A DNA stretch of 64,000 bases, taken from positions 8,990,001 through 9,054,000 of the forward strand of contig NZ_CP034539.1 of the NCBI RefSeq assembly GCF_003963535.1. Reading direction: 5' to 3'. The position numbers were made by a program, and so were the translations under genes. The stretch's first letter is position 1, and every line of letters begins with the position of its first letter. The notes under the pieces were generated by a model. That model worked only from the letters and a program-made list of their open reading frames with translations, made no database searches and was not told where the DNA came from. Positions 41,629 through 50,240 of this stretch are shown piece after piece. Source of the stretch: Streptomyces cyaneochromogenes (lineage in GTDB: Bacteria; Actinomycetota; Actinomycetes; Streptomycetales; Streptomycetaceae).

Positions 41629-43373
41629 CCGTGGCGGGACGACGGCGGCGCGTCCGGATGCCGCACACGCTCGGCGGTGTGCGGCGCCGGCTGATGCTGC
41701 TGTTGGTGCTCGCCGGTTTCGGGCAGGCGGTCTGCGTGGTCGGTTTCGCAATCCTCGTGCACGGCGCGGCGTACCGCGTCACCCACGGCGGGGAGATCGC
41801 GTCCGGCCACGACCGCAGCGCCATCTACACGCACGTCGCCGGGTACGCACCCACCGCACTGGCCGTCGGACTCGTCACGTCGGCCGGTGCGACGGTGCTG
41901 CTCAAGGCGGTGGGCGAACCGCTCGCGGAGCGGCTGGCGCAGAGCTATGTGCACAGCGTCAGGATGCGGCTCTTCGACCACGTCGCCGGAAGCGAGGCGG
42001 GGGGACCGTACCGGCGCAGGGTCGGCGTGACCGTCCTGCGCTTCACCGGTGATGCCTCCGCTCTCCGGCTGTGGATCAGCAAGGGGGTGGCACCGATTCT
42101 GGTCGACGGCGTGTTCGTGACCTGCGCGCTCGTCCTTCTGGCCGTCATCGCGCCGGGTGTCGGCGCGCTGTCGGCGGTGCTGGTCCTCCTCGCCGCGGCC
42201 GCCGTCGCGCTGTTCGGGCGGCGGCTGCGCGAACGCGTACGCGAGACCAGACGGCACAACGGCAGGCTCGCCGCCTTCGTCAACGAACGGGTCACCCACA
42301 CCGCCGTCATACAGTCCCTCGGCAGGGTCGCGCAGGAGCGCCGGGTCATGCGGCGGCACAGCCGTGACTACGGTCGCGCCATGGTGCGCCAGGCCCGTCT
42401 CACCGGAGCGATGTCGGCGACGGCCGAGGCGTGCGGCATCGGGATTCTGCTGATCGTGGTCACCGTGGGCCTGATAGCGGGCACCACCTGGGAGGCCCTG
42501 GCCTCGATGCTGACGGTGGCGAACTTCCTCGGCCGGCCCCTCTCCTCGCTGGTGCGGGTGCAGGAGCACTGGCAGCAGTCGCGCGTCGCCCGGCGGCGCA
42601 TCGCCGAGGTCCTCGCGGCGCCGGCGCGGCTGGTCGGACCGCGCGGAGCCGAGCCGCTCGCGGACGGGCCCGGCAGCCTGGAGCTCGCGGGGCTGCGTGT
42701 GGACGGTGTCCTGGAGGCGTCGGCCGTGGCGCGGCCCGGGCAGCGGATCGTGCTGCAGGGACCCGCGGGCTCGGGAAAGTCGCTGCTGCTGCGCCTGATC
42801 GCGCGGCTGCAGGAGCCGGACGGCGGAGCGGTACTGCTCGACGGCCAGGACCTCGCCCGACACGACCCCGAGTCGGTACGGCGGATGATCAGGCTGACCA
42901 GCCCCGAACTGCCGTTGCTCCGCGGCAGCGTGGGCGAGAACCTCCGTCACGGCACACCACCGGACGCGGCCGAGGGGGCGGACGAGGAGCACATCGAGGC
43001 GCTGGCCGAGCTGCTGCCCAACGGTCTGCGCACCCGGGTGGGTGAGAACGGGCACGGCCTTTCCATGGCCGTGCGCTACCAGGTGGCGATGGTGCGGGCG
43101 CTGCGCAGCGGGCCCCGGGTGCTGCTGATGGACGAGGTCAGAGCGGAGGAAGCACTCGGGTCCGACCTGATGGAACGTCTGCTGGAGCGGTATCCGGGCA
43201 CGGTCATCTACGTCACCGACGAGCCCAAGTTCGCCGCGCGCGCGGATGTGCTCTGGCGCCTCGACGACGGCAGGCTGACGGTCCATGAGCCGGTGCGCCA
43301 CGAGCCGGCGGAGGAACCTCGTCCCTGCGTGTCCGACGTCCAGGGCAAGCTGGACGCTCCCCCGGTGCCCTGA
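41625..43373 (+). CDS. ABC exporter (membrane and ATPase domains fused), degenerate signature
   Basis: The protein has 582 residues. About six membrane helices (for example LMLLLVLAGFGQAVCVVGFAIL; LVDGVFVTCALVLLAVIAPG; GIGILLIVVTVGLIAG) are followed by an ATPase domain from about 345. Walker A is GPAGSGKS; Walker B is RVLLMDE. The signature is GLSMAVRYQ instead of LSGGQ, so the site is degenerate, and the H-loop region reads YVTDEPKF with no obvious His. Half-transporter layout implies a homodimer, or a partner elsewhere. The GTG overlaps the upstream NTPase stop. The cargo is unknown; exporters of this type move lipids, peptides or drugs. Confidence 0.88.
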   Translation: MTVAGRRRRVRMPHTLGGVRRRLMLLLVLAGFGQAVCVVGFAILVHGAAYRVTHGGEIASGHDRSAIYTHVAGYAPTALAVGLVTSAGATVLLKAVGEPLAERLAQSYVHSVRMRLFDHVAGSEAGGPYRRRVGVTVLRFTGDASALRLWISKGVAPILVDGVFVTCALVLLAVIAPGVGALSAVLVLLAAAAVALFGRRLRERVRETRRHNGRLAAFVNERVTHTAVIQSLGRVAQERRVMRRHSRDYGRAMVRQARLTGAMSATAEACGIGILLIVVTVGLIAGTTWEALASMLTVANFLGRPLSSLVRVQEHWQQSRVARRRIAEVLAAPARLVGPRGAEPLADGPGSLELAGLRVDGVLEASAVARPGQRIVLQGPAGSGKSLLLRLIARLQEPDGGAVLLDGQDLARHDPESVRRMIRLTSPELPLLRGSVGENLRHGTPPDAAEGADEEHIEALAELLPNGLRTRVGENGHGLSMAVRYQVAMVRALRSGPRVLLMDEVRAEEALGSDLMERLLERYPGTVIYVTDEPKFAARADVLWRLDDGRLTVHEPVRHEPAEEPRPCVSDVQGKLDAPPVP

Positions 43374-43396
43374 CCCCTTCGGCAGCGGGTCAGGGC
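43367..43396 (+). terminator. Hairpin at the end of the ABC exporter gene
   Basis: GCCCTGACCC (43367-43376) pairs with GGGTCAGGGC (43387-43396) around a 10-base loop. The left arm contains the stop codon. It separates two converging transcripts. Confidence 0.7.
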
Positions 43397-43426
43397 GGGG
43401 GCTGCGGCTCCAAGTGGCCCTGCGGA

Positions 43427-43755
43427 TCAGGCCGTTGCCGAGTACAGCAGGCAGTCCTCGGGCCGGATCAGCAGGTTGATCTCCTCGCCCTGGTGGCGGA
43501 CGGGGTTCTCGGCGTGATGCGCTCGGAGCGCAGCCCGACGGTCGCGCTCTGGCCCTCGCTGATGTCCCGCGCCCGGACGACCTTCAAGTGCTGTCCGTCG
43601 TCCGTCATGCGGTGGAGGGTCTCGGCCGGGGCGGCGGTACGGACGGTGGCTTCGACCAGGGCGCGCAGTTCGTGGCCCAGTGCGGCGATCGCCGCCCGCT
43701 GGTGGTCCAGGTTCTCGGTGATCGTCGACGGGGGCTCGGTGGGTGGTGCGTTCAT
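43427..43755 (-). pseudogene. Frameshifted third gene of the tautomerase/ADH operon
   Basis: An ATG at 43755 (MNAPPTEPPSTITENL) opens a frame with good coding character to about 43510 (VRARDISEGQSATVGLRSERIT). Beyond that the frame reads as Arg/Thr-rich noise to 43468. The -1-shifted frame continues sensibly (AENPVRHQGEEINLLIRPEDCLLYSATA) to the stop at 43427. Loss or gain of one base near 43507 would join them into about 109 residues. The second part resembles a small TOBE-like beta domain. A sequencing error is possible. It starts 12 bases after the dehydrogenase stop. Confidence 0.6.
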
Positions 43756-43767
43756 CGTGTTTCTCGG

Positions 43768-44778
43768 TCAGGCGCCCTCGCGGACGAAGACGGGCTTGAG
43801 GTGCTTCTCGGGCAGGGCGTCGGGGAGTTGCTCCCAGTCGAAGACGTGGGAGACGACCCGTCGGGGGTCGACCTTGCCGGAGCGGGCGAGTTCGAGGGCG
43901 TCGGGGATGTGGCCGCGGACGTTGTCCCGGGCGATGCGCAGCGTGACGCCGGTGAGGTACATGTCGAGCAGCGGCAGCTCGCCGGGACGGAAGTGGTTGC
44001 CCGCGGACTCGCAAATGCCTTCCGGGGCAAGGGACTTGGCGGCCAGGGTGAGCTGCTCGACCCGCCCTGTGGCCTCGACGGCGATGTCGAAGCCGTGCCG
44101 GACGGGCTCCAGTGCCTCGGCGGTGGCGGCGCCGAAGCCGCGGGCGAGCTCGCGGTGCGCGGGGTCGGGATCGACGTACAGCACCTCGGAGGCGCCGAGC
44201 GCGCGGGCGATGTCGCACACGTACAGGCCGATGCTGCCACGGGCGACGACCAGGACCCGGGCTCCGGGCCGCTGCTTGAGGTGGGGCGCCACCAGACGCC
44301 AGGACAGTGACCAGTTGTCACTGGCCGACGCCATGGCGACCGGGTCCAGATCGCCGGGCAGCGTCACCAGCATGGCGTCCGCCCACGGCACCCGGACCAG
44401 GTCGGAGAAGAGCCCGCCCCAGTTGCCGCCGATCGGTGCGCCGTACATCGCCATGTGCGGTACGGCCGTGCAGTGCGCGGTCAGTCCGGCGCGACAGTGT
44501 TCGCAGGAGCCGCAGTTGACGGACCAGGGGACCACCACGAGATCGCCCGGAGCCACGGTCGTGACGGCGTCGCCGGTCTCCACGACCCGGGCCACGCACT
44601 CGTGACCGAGGGCGAACGGCGGGTCCAGGAAACCGTGCCCGGCCAGGATCGCCGAGTCGACGTCACAGGACGTCGTGGCCACCGGGGCGACGATCGCCTC
44701 CTGGTCCGACCGGAGCTTCGGGTCGGGCGCCTCGCGCCATTCGACCGTGTGCCGGGCGACGTAGGTCAGTTCACGCAT
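43768..44778 (-). CDS. Zinc-dependent alcohol dehydrogenase family protein
   Basis: Medium-chain dehydrogenase of 336 residues. Catalytic-zinc region is TSCDVDSAILAGHG with ALGHECVARV; structural cysteines are in CGSCEHCRAGLTAHC. The Rossmann motif is unusual, VLVVARGSIGLYVCDIARALGA (GSIG in place of GxGxxG). Substrate unknown; resembles threonine/sorbitol-dehydrogenase-like oxidoreductases. It overlaps the tautomerase gene upstream by 8 bases, so both are in one TetR-controlled operon. Together they may process a reactive carbonyl compound (inference). Confidence 0.9.
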   Translation of the reverse strand: MRELTYVARHTVEWREAPDPKLRSDQEAIVAPVATTSCDVDSAILAGHGFLDPPFALGHECVARVVETGDAVTTVAPGDLVVVPWSVNCGSCEHCRAGLTAHCTAVPHMAMYGAPIGGNWGGLFSDLVRVPWADAMLVTLPGDLDPVAMASASDNWSLSWRLVAPHLKQRPGARVLVVARGSIGLYVCDIARALGASEVLYVDPDPAHRELARGFGAATAEALEPVRHGFDIAVEATGRVEQLTLAAKSLAPEGICESAGNHFRPGELPLLDMYLTGVTLRIARDNVRGHIPDALELARSGKVDPRRVVSHVFDWEQLPDALPEKHLKPVFVREGA

Positions 44779-45202
44779 CGGCCTGCTGCCCCTTCGCCAG
44801 GGCCACGAGGTCGGCGTACCGGATGACAGACCCGCCCGCGCCCCAGGTGCCGTCGGCCTGTTCGTGCACCAGCACCCACACCCGCAGGGCGTCGGCCCGG
44901 TCGAGCCCGGCCGCGTCGAGCACCGTCTGGGTCGCCTCCTCGACCAGGCCGGCCTTGCGCCGCTCGGACAGCGCGCCCTGCGGGACCGTCACCTCCACCA
45001 GGAAGCGGGGCGCGTCGTCCTCAGCGGTGGTCTGTGCCCCCTCGGGCAGCTCGACGAGGTAGCTCCACGCCTGGGCGCGGAAGAACTCGGTGCCGGGCGC
45101 GCCCTCCCAGTGCAGCAGTGCGGCGGCGAGGTCCCGCTGGACGGTCCTGCGGCCCTCCTCGGTCAGGGAACCTGACGGGACGGTGAGCCGGATCATCGGC
45201 AT
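44771..45202 (-). CDS. Tautomerase (4-oxalocrotonate tautomerase superfamily)
   Basis: The protein has 143 residues, a fused double beta-alpha-beta unit. It begins MPMIRLTVPSGSL, leaving Pro-1 as the catalytic base after Met removal, which fixes the start at 45202. The second unit is FLVEVTVPQGALSERRKAGLVEEATQTVL. Members tautomerise or dehalogenate small unsaturated acids; the true substrate is unknown. It is divergent from the TetR gene with two TATAAC-N4-GTTATA boxes between. Confidence 0.88.
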   Translation of the reverse strand: MPMIRLTVPSGSLTEEGRRTVQRDLAAALLHWEGAPGTEFFRAQAWSYLVELPEGAQTTAEDDAPRFLVEVTVPQGALSERRKAGLVEEATQTVLDAAGLDRADALRVWVLVHEQADGTWGAGGSVIRYADLVALAKGQQADA

Positions 45203-45234
45203 GACGAAGTCTCCTCTCGTGCCCTGCGGCTGTC

Positions 45235-45285
45235 TATAACAGTCGTTATAAGAGAAGGTCAGGCTAGAGTATTACGAGTGTTATA
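45235..45285. promoter_or_regulatory. Two TATAAC-N4-GTTATA operators in the TetR/tautomerase gap
   Basis: Box 1 is TATAAC-AGTC-GTTATA (45235-45250), a perfect dyad. Box 2 is TATTAC-GAGT-GTTATA (45270-45285), with one mismatch. Their centres are 35 bp apart. Box 1 is close to the tautomerase start and box 2 to the TetR start, a layout typical of a TetR repressor acting on both promoters. Confidence 0.78.
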
Positions 45286-45305
45286 GTCAGAGGGGAGTTG
45301 CGGTC

Positions 45306-45896
45306 TTGGCCAAATCCAGCGCGCCGTCGCGTGACCGCATCGTGGCCGGGGCGGCGGACCTGATCAGCAGACGTGGCCTGAACGCCGCGAGCATCCGGGA
45401 GGTCGCCAAGCATGCGAAGGCGCCGCTCGGCTCGACGTACCACTACTTCCCCGAGGGCAAGCAGCAGCTGGCCACCGAGGCGGTGCGGTACGCGGGTACG
45501 GCGGTCGCCGGGATCCTGCAGAAGGAACTGGACGCCGGCCCGGTCGCCGGGCTGCGCGCGTTCCTGGCGCTGTGGCGCGGCATCGTCGTCGAGAGCGACT
45601 TCCGCGCCGGCTGTCCCGTGCTGGCGGTCTCCGTCGAGGAGCCTGCGGCCGACGAGCTCTCGCCGGCCCTGGTCGCCGCCGCCGAGGCCTTCCAGGAGTG
45701 GGAGCGGCTGCTCGTCGAGACGCTGTGCGCGCACGGGGCCGACCCCGAGCAGGCGCCGGGGCTGGCGGCCCTGATCGTGGCATCCGTCGAGGGCGCGATC
45801 GCCATGAGCCGCGCCGAGCGCAGCATGCGGCCCCTGGACCGGGTCGCGCAGCAGCTCGAGGCACTGATCGTGGGTGCGGTGGGCCGTCCGGACTGA
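45306..45896 (+). CDS. TetR/AcrR family regulator (LmrA/YxaF-like)
   Basis: The protein has 196 residues and a TTG start (LAKSSAPSRDRIV) with GGGGAG just upstream. The helix-turn-helix is SIREVAKHAKAPLGSTYHYFPEGKQQLATEAV; FPEGK is characteristic of the LmrA/YxaF subgroup, which senses hydrophobic or phenolic compounds. It diverges from the tautomerase-dehydrogenase operon and is preceded by two dyads, so it is very likely their repressor. Confidence 0.93.
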   Translation: MAKSSAPSRDRIVAGAADLISRRGLNAASIREVAKHAKAPLGSTYHYFPEGKQQLATEAVRYAGTAVAGILQKELDAGPVAGLRAFLALWRGIVVESDFRAGCPVLAVSVEEPAADELSPALVAAAEAFQEWERLLVETLCAHGADPEQAPGLAALIVASVEGAIAMSRAERSMRPLDRVAQQLEALIVGAVGRPD

Positions 45897-45953
45897 CGGG
45901 GAGGGCTCGCGGGGGCGCGCTTACCGCTGTGCGGTGCGCCCCGCCGTGCTGTC

Positions 45954-45993
45954 GGCCGGCGCCGGAGACCCTCGCGGATCCCCGGCGCCGGCC
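45954..45993. terminator. Bidirectional hairpin between TetR and NUDIX genes
   Basis: GGCCGGCGCCGG (45954-45965) pairs perfectly with CCGGCGCCGGCC (45982-45993) around a 16-base loop. A second weaker hairpin (GGGGCGCGC with TGCGCCCC) lies at about 45912-45942. Both flank genes end toward it. Confidence 0.7.
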
Positions 45994-46029
45994 GTTACGA
46001 CGGACATGTCCCGCGTCCTCCTCCGAGGG

Positions 46030-46566
46030 TCAGATCACGACGCCCACATGCGCCAGCGCCTGCCTCAGCAGCACTCCGTGCCCGCCCGGCATCTCGCTCT
46101 GCACCGCCGGAGACAGTGCCTCCTGCGGGCTGAACCAGACCAGGTCGAGGGCGTCCTGGCGGGGCCGGCAGTCGCCGGTGACCGGGACGACGTACGCGAG
46201 GGAGACCGCGTGCTGGCGCGGGTCGTGGTACGCCGTGATGCCCTGCGTCGGGAAGTACTCCGCGACGGTGAACGGCTGCAGCGAGGTCGGGACGCGGGGG
46301 AGCGCCATCGGGCCGAGGTCCTTCTCCAGGTGGCGCAGCAGGGCGTCACGGACGCGCTCGTGGTGCAGCACGCGGCCGGAGACCAGCGTCCGGCTGACCG
46401 TTCCGTCCGCTCCGATGCGCAGCAGGAGGCCGATGCTGGTGACCTCGCCGCTGTCGTCGACGCGCACGGGCACGGCCTCGACGTACAGGATCGGCATGCG
46501 CGCGCGGGCCATCTCCAGCTCGTCGGAGGACAGCCAGCCGGGCGTGGTTTCGGTCATGTCAGACAT
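46030..46566 (-). CDS. NUDIX-like hydrolase family protein (DUF4916)
   Basis: The protein has 178 residues. It starts MSDMTETTPGWLSSDEL, and VPILYVEAVPVRVDD-like and GLLLRIGADG segments follow. The family is a NUDIX-fold branch; the canonical NUDIX box G-x5-E-x7-REUxEE is not obvious here (VLHHERVRDALLRHLEKDLG takes its place), so hydrolase activity is uncertain. Single gene between the TetR operon and the amidohydrolase; it ends 34 bases from the hairpin pair. Substrate unknown. Confidence 0.8.
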   Translation of the reverse strand: MSDMTETTPGWLSSDELEMARARMPILYVEAVPVRVDDSGEVTSIGLLLRIGADGTVSRTLVSGRVLHHERVRDALLRHLEKDLGPMALPRVPTSLQPFTVAEYFPTQGITAYHDPRQHAVSLAYVVPVTGDCRPRQDALDLVWFSPQEALSPAVQSEMPGGHGVLLRQALAHVGVVI

Positions 46567-46599
46567 TGCTTGATCATACTTTCCGGGAATTGCGACCGC

Positions 46600-47802
46600 T
46601 CAGTCGCGGGGCTGACGGGATTCGGGAGCGGGGGCGGGAGCGGCAGGGGGAGCGGGAGAAGGGGCGGGTTCGGTGGCGGGCAGTCCGTAGAGGCGGCGGG
46701 CGTTGTCGCCGGCCGTCCACGCCGCGATCCGCAGCGCGTCCGGCAGGCTCAGTTCGTCGGCGTCCACCCGGTCCTGGAGCAGGTCGCCCAGGCCCTGGCG
46801 GAACGCCAGCGCGCCAAGCCGGTAGAACTCCGCCAGACCATACGCGTCCGAGCTGTACAGCAGCTTGCGGAACGGGGTGATCTCCAGGGCCTCCGCCAGG
46901 ATCGCCCGGGACCGGGCGGGGCCGACGTGGTGCAGGGTGAGGCCCACGTCCAGGTACACCTGCTCGAACACCGCGGCAAGATAGGCGGCCTGCCGCTGGT
47001 ACGGCCAGCAGTGCAGGAGCAGGACGGGGATCGTGCCCTTGGAAAGATGCAGCCAGTCCGTGAGGTGGGTGGGGTCCACCCGGTGCAGCCGGATGTCGTT
47101 GTCGCCGAATCCGGTGTGGATCTGCAGGGGGAGCCCCAGGTCCACGGCCGTCCACAGCAGGTGCCGTATCAGGACCGGGTCGGCCAGCCGGCCGCCCTCC
47201 GCCATCCAGAGCCGGGCGGCCTCGGTGACCAGCGCGTCCGCCGGGCGCGCCGGGTCCAGGTCGAAGCCGGTGCGGTACGCGGCCACGGACTTCACGGCCA
47301 CGGCGCCCGAACGCCGTACGGCCTCCTCGGCGGCCGTGCGGAAGGCGGTGGCGTAGGCGTCGGGCTCGATCCCCTCGGCCGCCACCGCTTCGGCGACCGA
47401 TTCCAGCCGTACGACCTCGTACGCGGTCCCGTCGGCGGTCTCCGCCAGTTCCCCGGGCGTGGTGATGGGGTGCGGGGTGTACCCGGTGTCGACGCAGAAC
47501 ACCTCGGTTCCGGCGGCTGCCAGGAACCGGCGGTTCACCTCGCGGACGCCGAGTTCCGCGCGCCGGGCCAGGTACGCGTCTGCGGCGGCGTGGCGCGGCA
47601 GATCGAGCAGGGGTGCGCAGTGGCGGCGTACGGCCACGCCGGCCGGGGTGTCGAAGGGCGAGATGCCGGGCCAGGGTTCGCCCTCGGTGAGCAGGGACTC
47701 GAAGCCGTCGCGGTCCAGGTCGGCGGTGACCACGCCGTGGCAGTGATGGTCCACCAGCGGCAGTGCCGCGAGCGCCTCGTGGACCGGGCCGGTGGCGCCC
47801 AT
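46600..47802 (-). CDS. Amidohydrolase family protein (FluG N-terminal-like)
   Basis: The protein has 400 residues. The metal-binding VDHHCHG (HxH near residue 18-20), the Lys in VAVKSVAAYR, IHTGFGD, LLLHCWPY and the Asp in LLYSSDAYG follow the amidohydrolase TIM-barrel order. The end (after about 375) is an Ala/Pro tail. It starts 1 base after the glutamine-synthetase homologue's stop, so the two are translated together. In fungal FluG the two are fused in this same order (amidohydrolase, then GS). The substrate may be a gamma-glutamyl or amine compound (inference). Confidence 0.9.
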   Translation of the reverse strand: MGATGPVHEALAALPLVDHHCHGVVTADLDRDGFESLLTEGEPWPGISPFDTPAGVAVRRHCAPLLDLPRHAAADAYLARRAELGVREVNRRFLAAAGTEVFCVDTGYTPHPITTPGELAETADGTAYEVVRLESVAEAVAAEGIEPDAYATAFRTAAEEAVRRSGAVAVKSVAAYRTGFDLDPARPADALVTEAARLWMAEGGRLADPVLIRHLLWTAVDLGLPLQIHTGFGDNDIRLHRVDPTHLTDWLHLSKGTIPVLLLHCWPYQRQAAYLAAVFEQVYLDVGLTLHHVGPARSRAILAEALEITPFRKLLYSSDAYGLAEFYRLGALAFRQGLGDLLQDRVDADELSLPDALRIAAWTAGDNARRLYGLPATEPAPSPAPPAAPAPAPESRQPRD

Positions 47803-47803
47803 G

Positions 47804-49207
47804 TCAGTACTTCCAGCGGTAGGCCGCCGCCACCCGGTCGTCGTCCAGCCCGGCGACGGCGGCCAGTTCGCCCTGGCGTACGGCGATCACGGCGTCGGCG
47901 AGGACCGGGCCCAGCGCGGCCCGCAGCGGCTCGTCCGTACGGAACTCCTCGACCGCCTCGCCCAGCGAGGCCGGCAGCCGTCGGACGCCGCGGGCCGCCG
48001 CGTCCTGCGCACCGAGCTGCGCCGGATCTCCGGTGATCTCCTCGGGCAACCGCGCGCCCGACGTCAGTCCGTCCAGCCCGGCGGCGATCAGGCAGCCCAG
48101 CGCGAGGTACGGGTTGGCGGCCAGGTCCACCGGCTTGATCTCCAGATTGGCCGCCTGGTCGCGGTGGCCCGCCGTGCCGGTGACGACGCGCAGGCCCGCT
48201 TCCCTCGTCTCCCGGCCCCACGCGGTGAACACCCCGGCCCACTGGGATGGTTTGAGCCGCAGATAGCTGGCCGGGCTCGGCGCCGTCACCGCTGTGAGGG
48301 CGGGCAGGTGGGTGAGGATGCCGGCCGCGAAGGACTCGGCCTCGGGCCGCATGCCGTGGCGGCGGGCACCGCCCGTGTGCAGATTGACGCCGTCGCGCCA
48401 CGCGGAGAGGTGGACATGGCCGCCGTTGCCGACGCCCTGCCCGAGGACCGCCGGCGCGAAGGAGGCCGCGAGCCCGTGGCGCTGAGCCACCGCGCGGATG
48501 GTCTGCCGCACCAGCACGCTGCGGTCGGCCGCCGCCACCGGGTCGAGCGCGCTCACCGACAGCTCGAACTGCCCGGCCGCGTACTCGGGATGGAGCTGGT
48601 CGACCTCCACACCCTGCCGTGCGAGCGCCGCCAGCAGATCCGCGGCGCAGTCGCTCAACTCGACCTGGCGGGTGGCGCCGTACGCCGGTCCGGTGACCGC
48701 GGGCACGAACGCGCCGTCGACGCCGGGTGGTTGGGCGACGGCCCACTCGATCTCGATGCTCGCCCGGAAGCTGATCCCGTAGCGCTCGGCGGTCTCCTGG
48801 ACCATCCGCCGCAGAAAAGTACGGCTGCACCCGGGATGCCGCTCGCCCTCCTGCGTGATCCGGTCGACCGGCGCCCACGCCCAGCCGGGCTGCCCGGCCA
48901 GCTCCACCAGGTGGTCCAGGTCCGGATAGAGACGCAGGTCGCCGTCCGGGGAGCCCAGGACGTCGGTGGTGACGATGGAGTCGTTCGCGAGGAACGTGTC
49001 GAACACCGGCGACATGCCGACGCCCCACGCCGCCGCCGAGGCGAGCTTCCCCGTCGGGACCGTCTTCACGCGGCCGACGCCGGCCGTGTCGACGTACGCC
49101 AGGACGATCCCGTGCACGCCCCGCCCGGACAGCTCCCCGCTCAGCGCGGTGGCCCGCTCGACGTCACCGGGACGCCCTCCCGGTACGGGGTCGGCAAGGG
49201 TGGTCAT
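47804..49207 (-). CDS. Glutamine synthetase family protein (GlnA-like / FluG C-terminal-like)
   Basis: The protein has 467 residues. Motifs of the GS fold are present: ASIEIEWAV (metal Glu), GNGGHVHLS (His of the metal site), LRLKPSQW, and NLEIKPVDLAANPYL near the end. The last block usually reads R-x-D/E; here Lys stands in place, hinting at a substrate other than glutamate/ammonia. In Streptomyces such GlnA-like enzymes gamma-glutamylate polyamines or ethanolamine. GAGGAG precedes the ATG. The amidohydrolase follows immediately. It is not the housekeeping GlnA. Confidence 0.9.
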   Translation of the reverse strand: MTTLADPVPGGRPGDVERATALSGELSGRGVHGIVLAYVDTAGVGRVKTVPTGKLASAAAWGVGMSPVFDTFLANDSIVTTDVLGSPDGDLRLYPDLDHLVELAGQPGWAWAPVDRITQEGERHPGCSRTFLRRMVQETAERYGISFRASIEIEWAVAQPPGVDGAFVPAVTGPAYGATRQVELSDCAADLLAALARQGVEVDQLHPEYAAGQFELSVSALDPVAAADRSVLVRQTIRAVAQRHGLAASFAPAVLGQGVGNGGHVHLSAWRDGVNLHTGGARRHGMRPEAESFAAGILTHLPALTAVTAPSPASYLRLKPSQWAGVFTAWGRETREAGLRVVTGTAGHRDQAANLEIKPVDLAANPYLALGCLIAAGLDGLTSGARLPEEITGDPAQLGAQDAAARGVRRLPASLGEAVEEFRTDEPLRAALGPVLADAVIAVRQGELAAVAGLDDDRVAAAYRWKY

Positions 49208-49290
49208 ACGGTCTCCTCGACGAACTCGGCCGGACCGCGCCGGTGCTGTCCCTGCCGGTTCGGTCCGGGTCGTGCGGTCCCTGCTGGGCG

Positions 49291-50100
49291 TCAGGGTTTC
49301 ACGGCCACCGCGCCGTACTGCGGCACCGGAGCGGGGGAGCCGGGGGCGCGCCACTGCGAGCAGGACACCATGCCCGGCTCCAGCAGCTCCAGACCCTCGA
49401 AGAACGCGGCGATGTCGGCGCCGCTGCGGGCCGTGATCGGCGGCGTGGCGTTCTCGTTCCAGAACTTCATCGCCGGGATCTGGCCCTCGCCGCCGAGCTC
49501 GGAGTCGAACGTCGGGTGCGTCAGCACCAGGAGGCTGCCGGAGGGGACCGCGGCCAGGACACGCCGCACGATCTCGCGGGCCTTGTCGTAGTCCAGGACG
49601 AAGTTGAGGATGCCCAGCATCATCACCGCGACCGGCTCGGTGAAGTCCAGCGTCTGCCCGGCGCGTTCGACGATGGCGTCCGGGTCGTGCACATCGGCGT
49701 CGATGTACGCGGTGACGCCCTCGCGGGTGCCGGTGAGCAGGGTGCGGGCGTGCACGAGCACGATCGGGTCGTTGTCGACGTACACGATCCGTGAGTCGGG
49801 CGCGACACGCTGGGCGATCTCGTGGGTGTTCTCCGCCGTCGGCAGCCCGGTGCCGATGTCCAGGAACTGCCGTACGCCCCGCTCCTCGGCCACGAAGCGC
49901 ACCGCCCGGCCGAGGAAGTCGCGGTCCGCGCGGGCGATGTCCCGGATGATCGGGAACATCCCGGCGACATGCTCGCCGACCTGCTGGTCGACCTCGTAGT
50001 TGTCCTTGCCGCCGATCCAGTAGTTCCACACGCGCGCGTTGTGCGCCACCCCGGTGTTCAGCTTCGCCGACCCGCCCGACGGGGTGTGGCCATCGCTCAC
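49291..50100 (-). CDS. SAM-dependent methyltransferase, SAV2177/DUF574 family
   Basis: The protein has 269 residues. Family landmarks: AHNARVWNYWIGGKDNYEVD, RQFLDIGTGLPTAENTHEIAQ, VYVDNDPIVLVHA, ILNFVLDYD. Very abundant in actinomycetes; the methyl acceptor is unknown, though some crystal structures show SAM binding. The GTG (VSDGHTPSGGS) has GGAGAGGAC upstream. A paralogue lies at 58924-59733. It is upstream of the GS-like gene on the same strand, 83 bases away. Confidence 0.92.
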   Translation of the reverse strand: MSDGHTPSGGSAKLNTGVAHNARVWNYWIGGKDNYEVDQQVGEHVAGMFPIIRDIARADRDFLGRAVRFVAEERGVRQFLDIGTGLPTAENTHEIAQRVAPDSRIVYVDNDPIVLVHARTLLTGTREGVTAYIDADVHDPDAIVERAGQTLDFTEPVAVMMLGILNFVLDYDKAREIVRRVLAAVPSGSLLVLTHPTFDSELGGEGQIPAMKFWNENATPPITARSGADIAAFFEGLELLEPGMVSCSQWRAPGSPAPVPQYGAVAVKP

Positions 50101-50240
50101 GACTTGTCCTCTCCTCGCACGCACGCACGACCGAAACCGGCCATCGCCGCCATTGTGCCGCTCCGTTGATCACGGTGTCCCGGGAATCGGCAGAGCGGGT
50201 ACGGCCGTTGGCGTGCGGCGGGAGGACTGCCGCGGATCCG

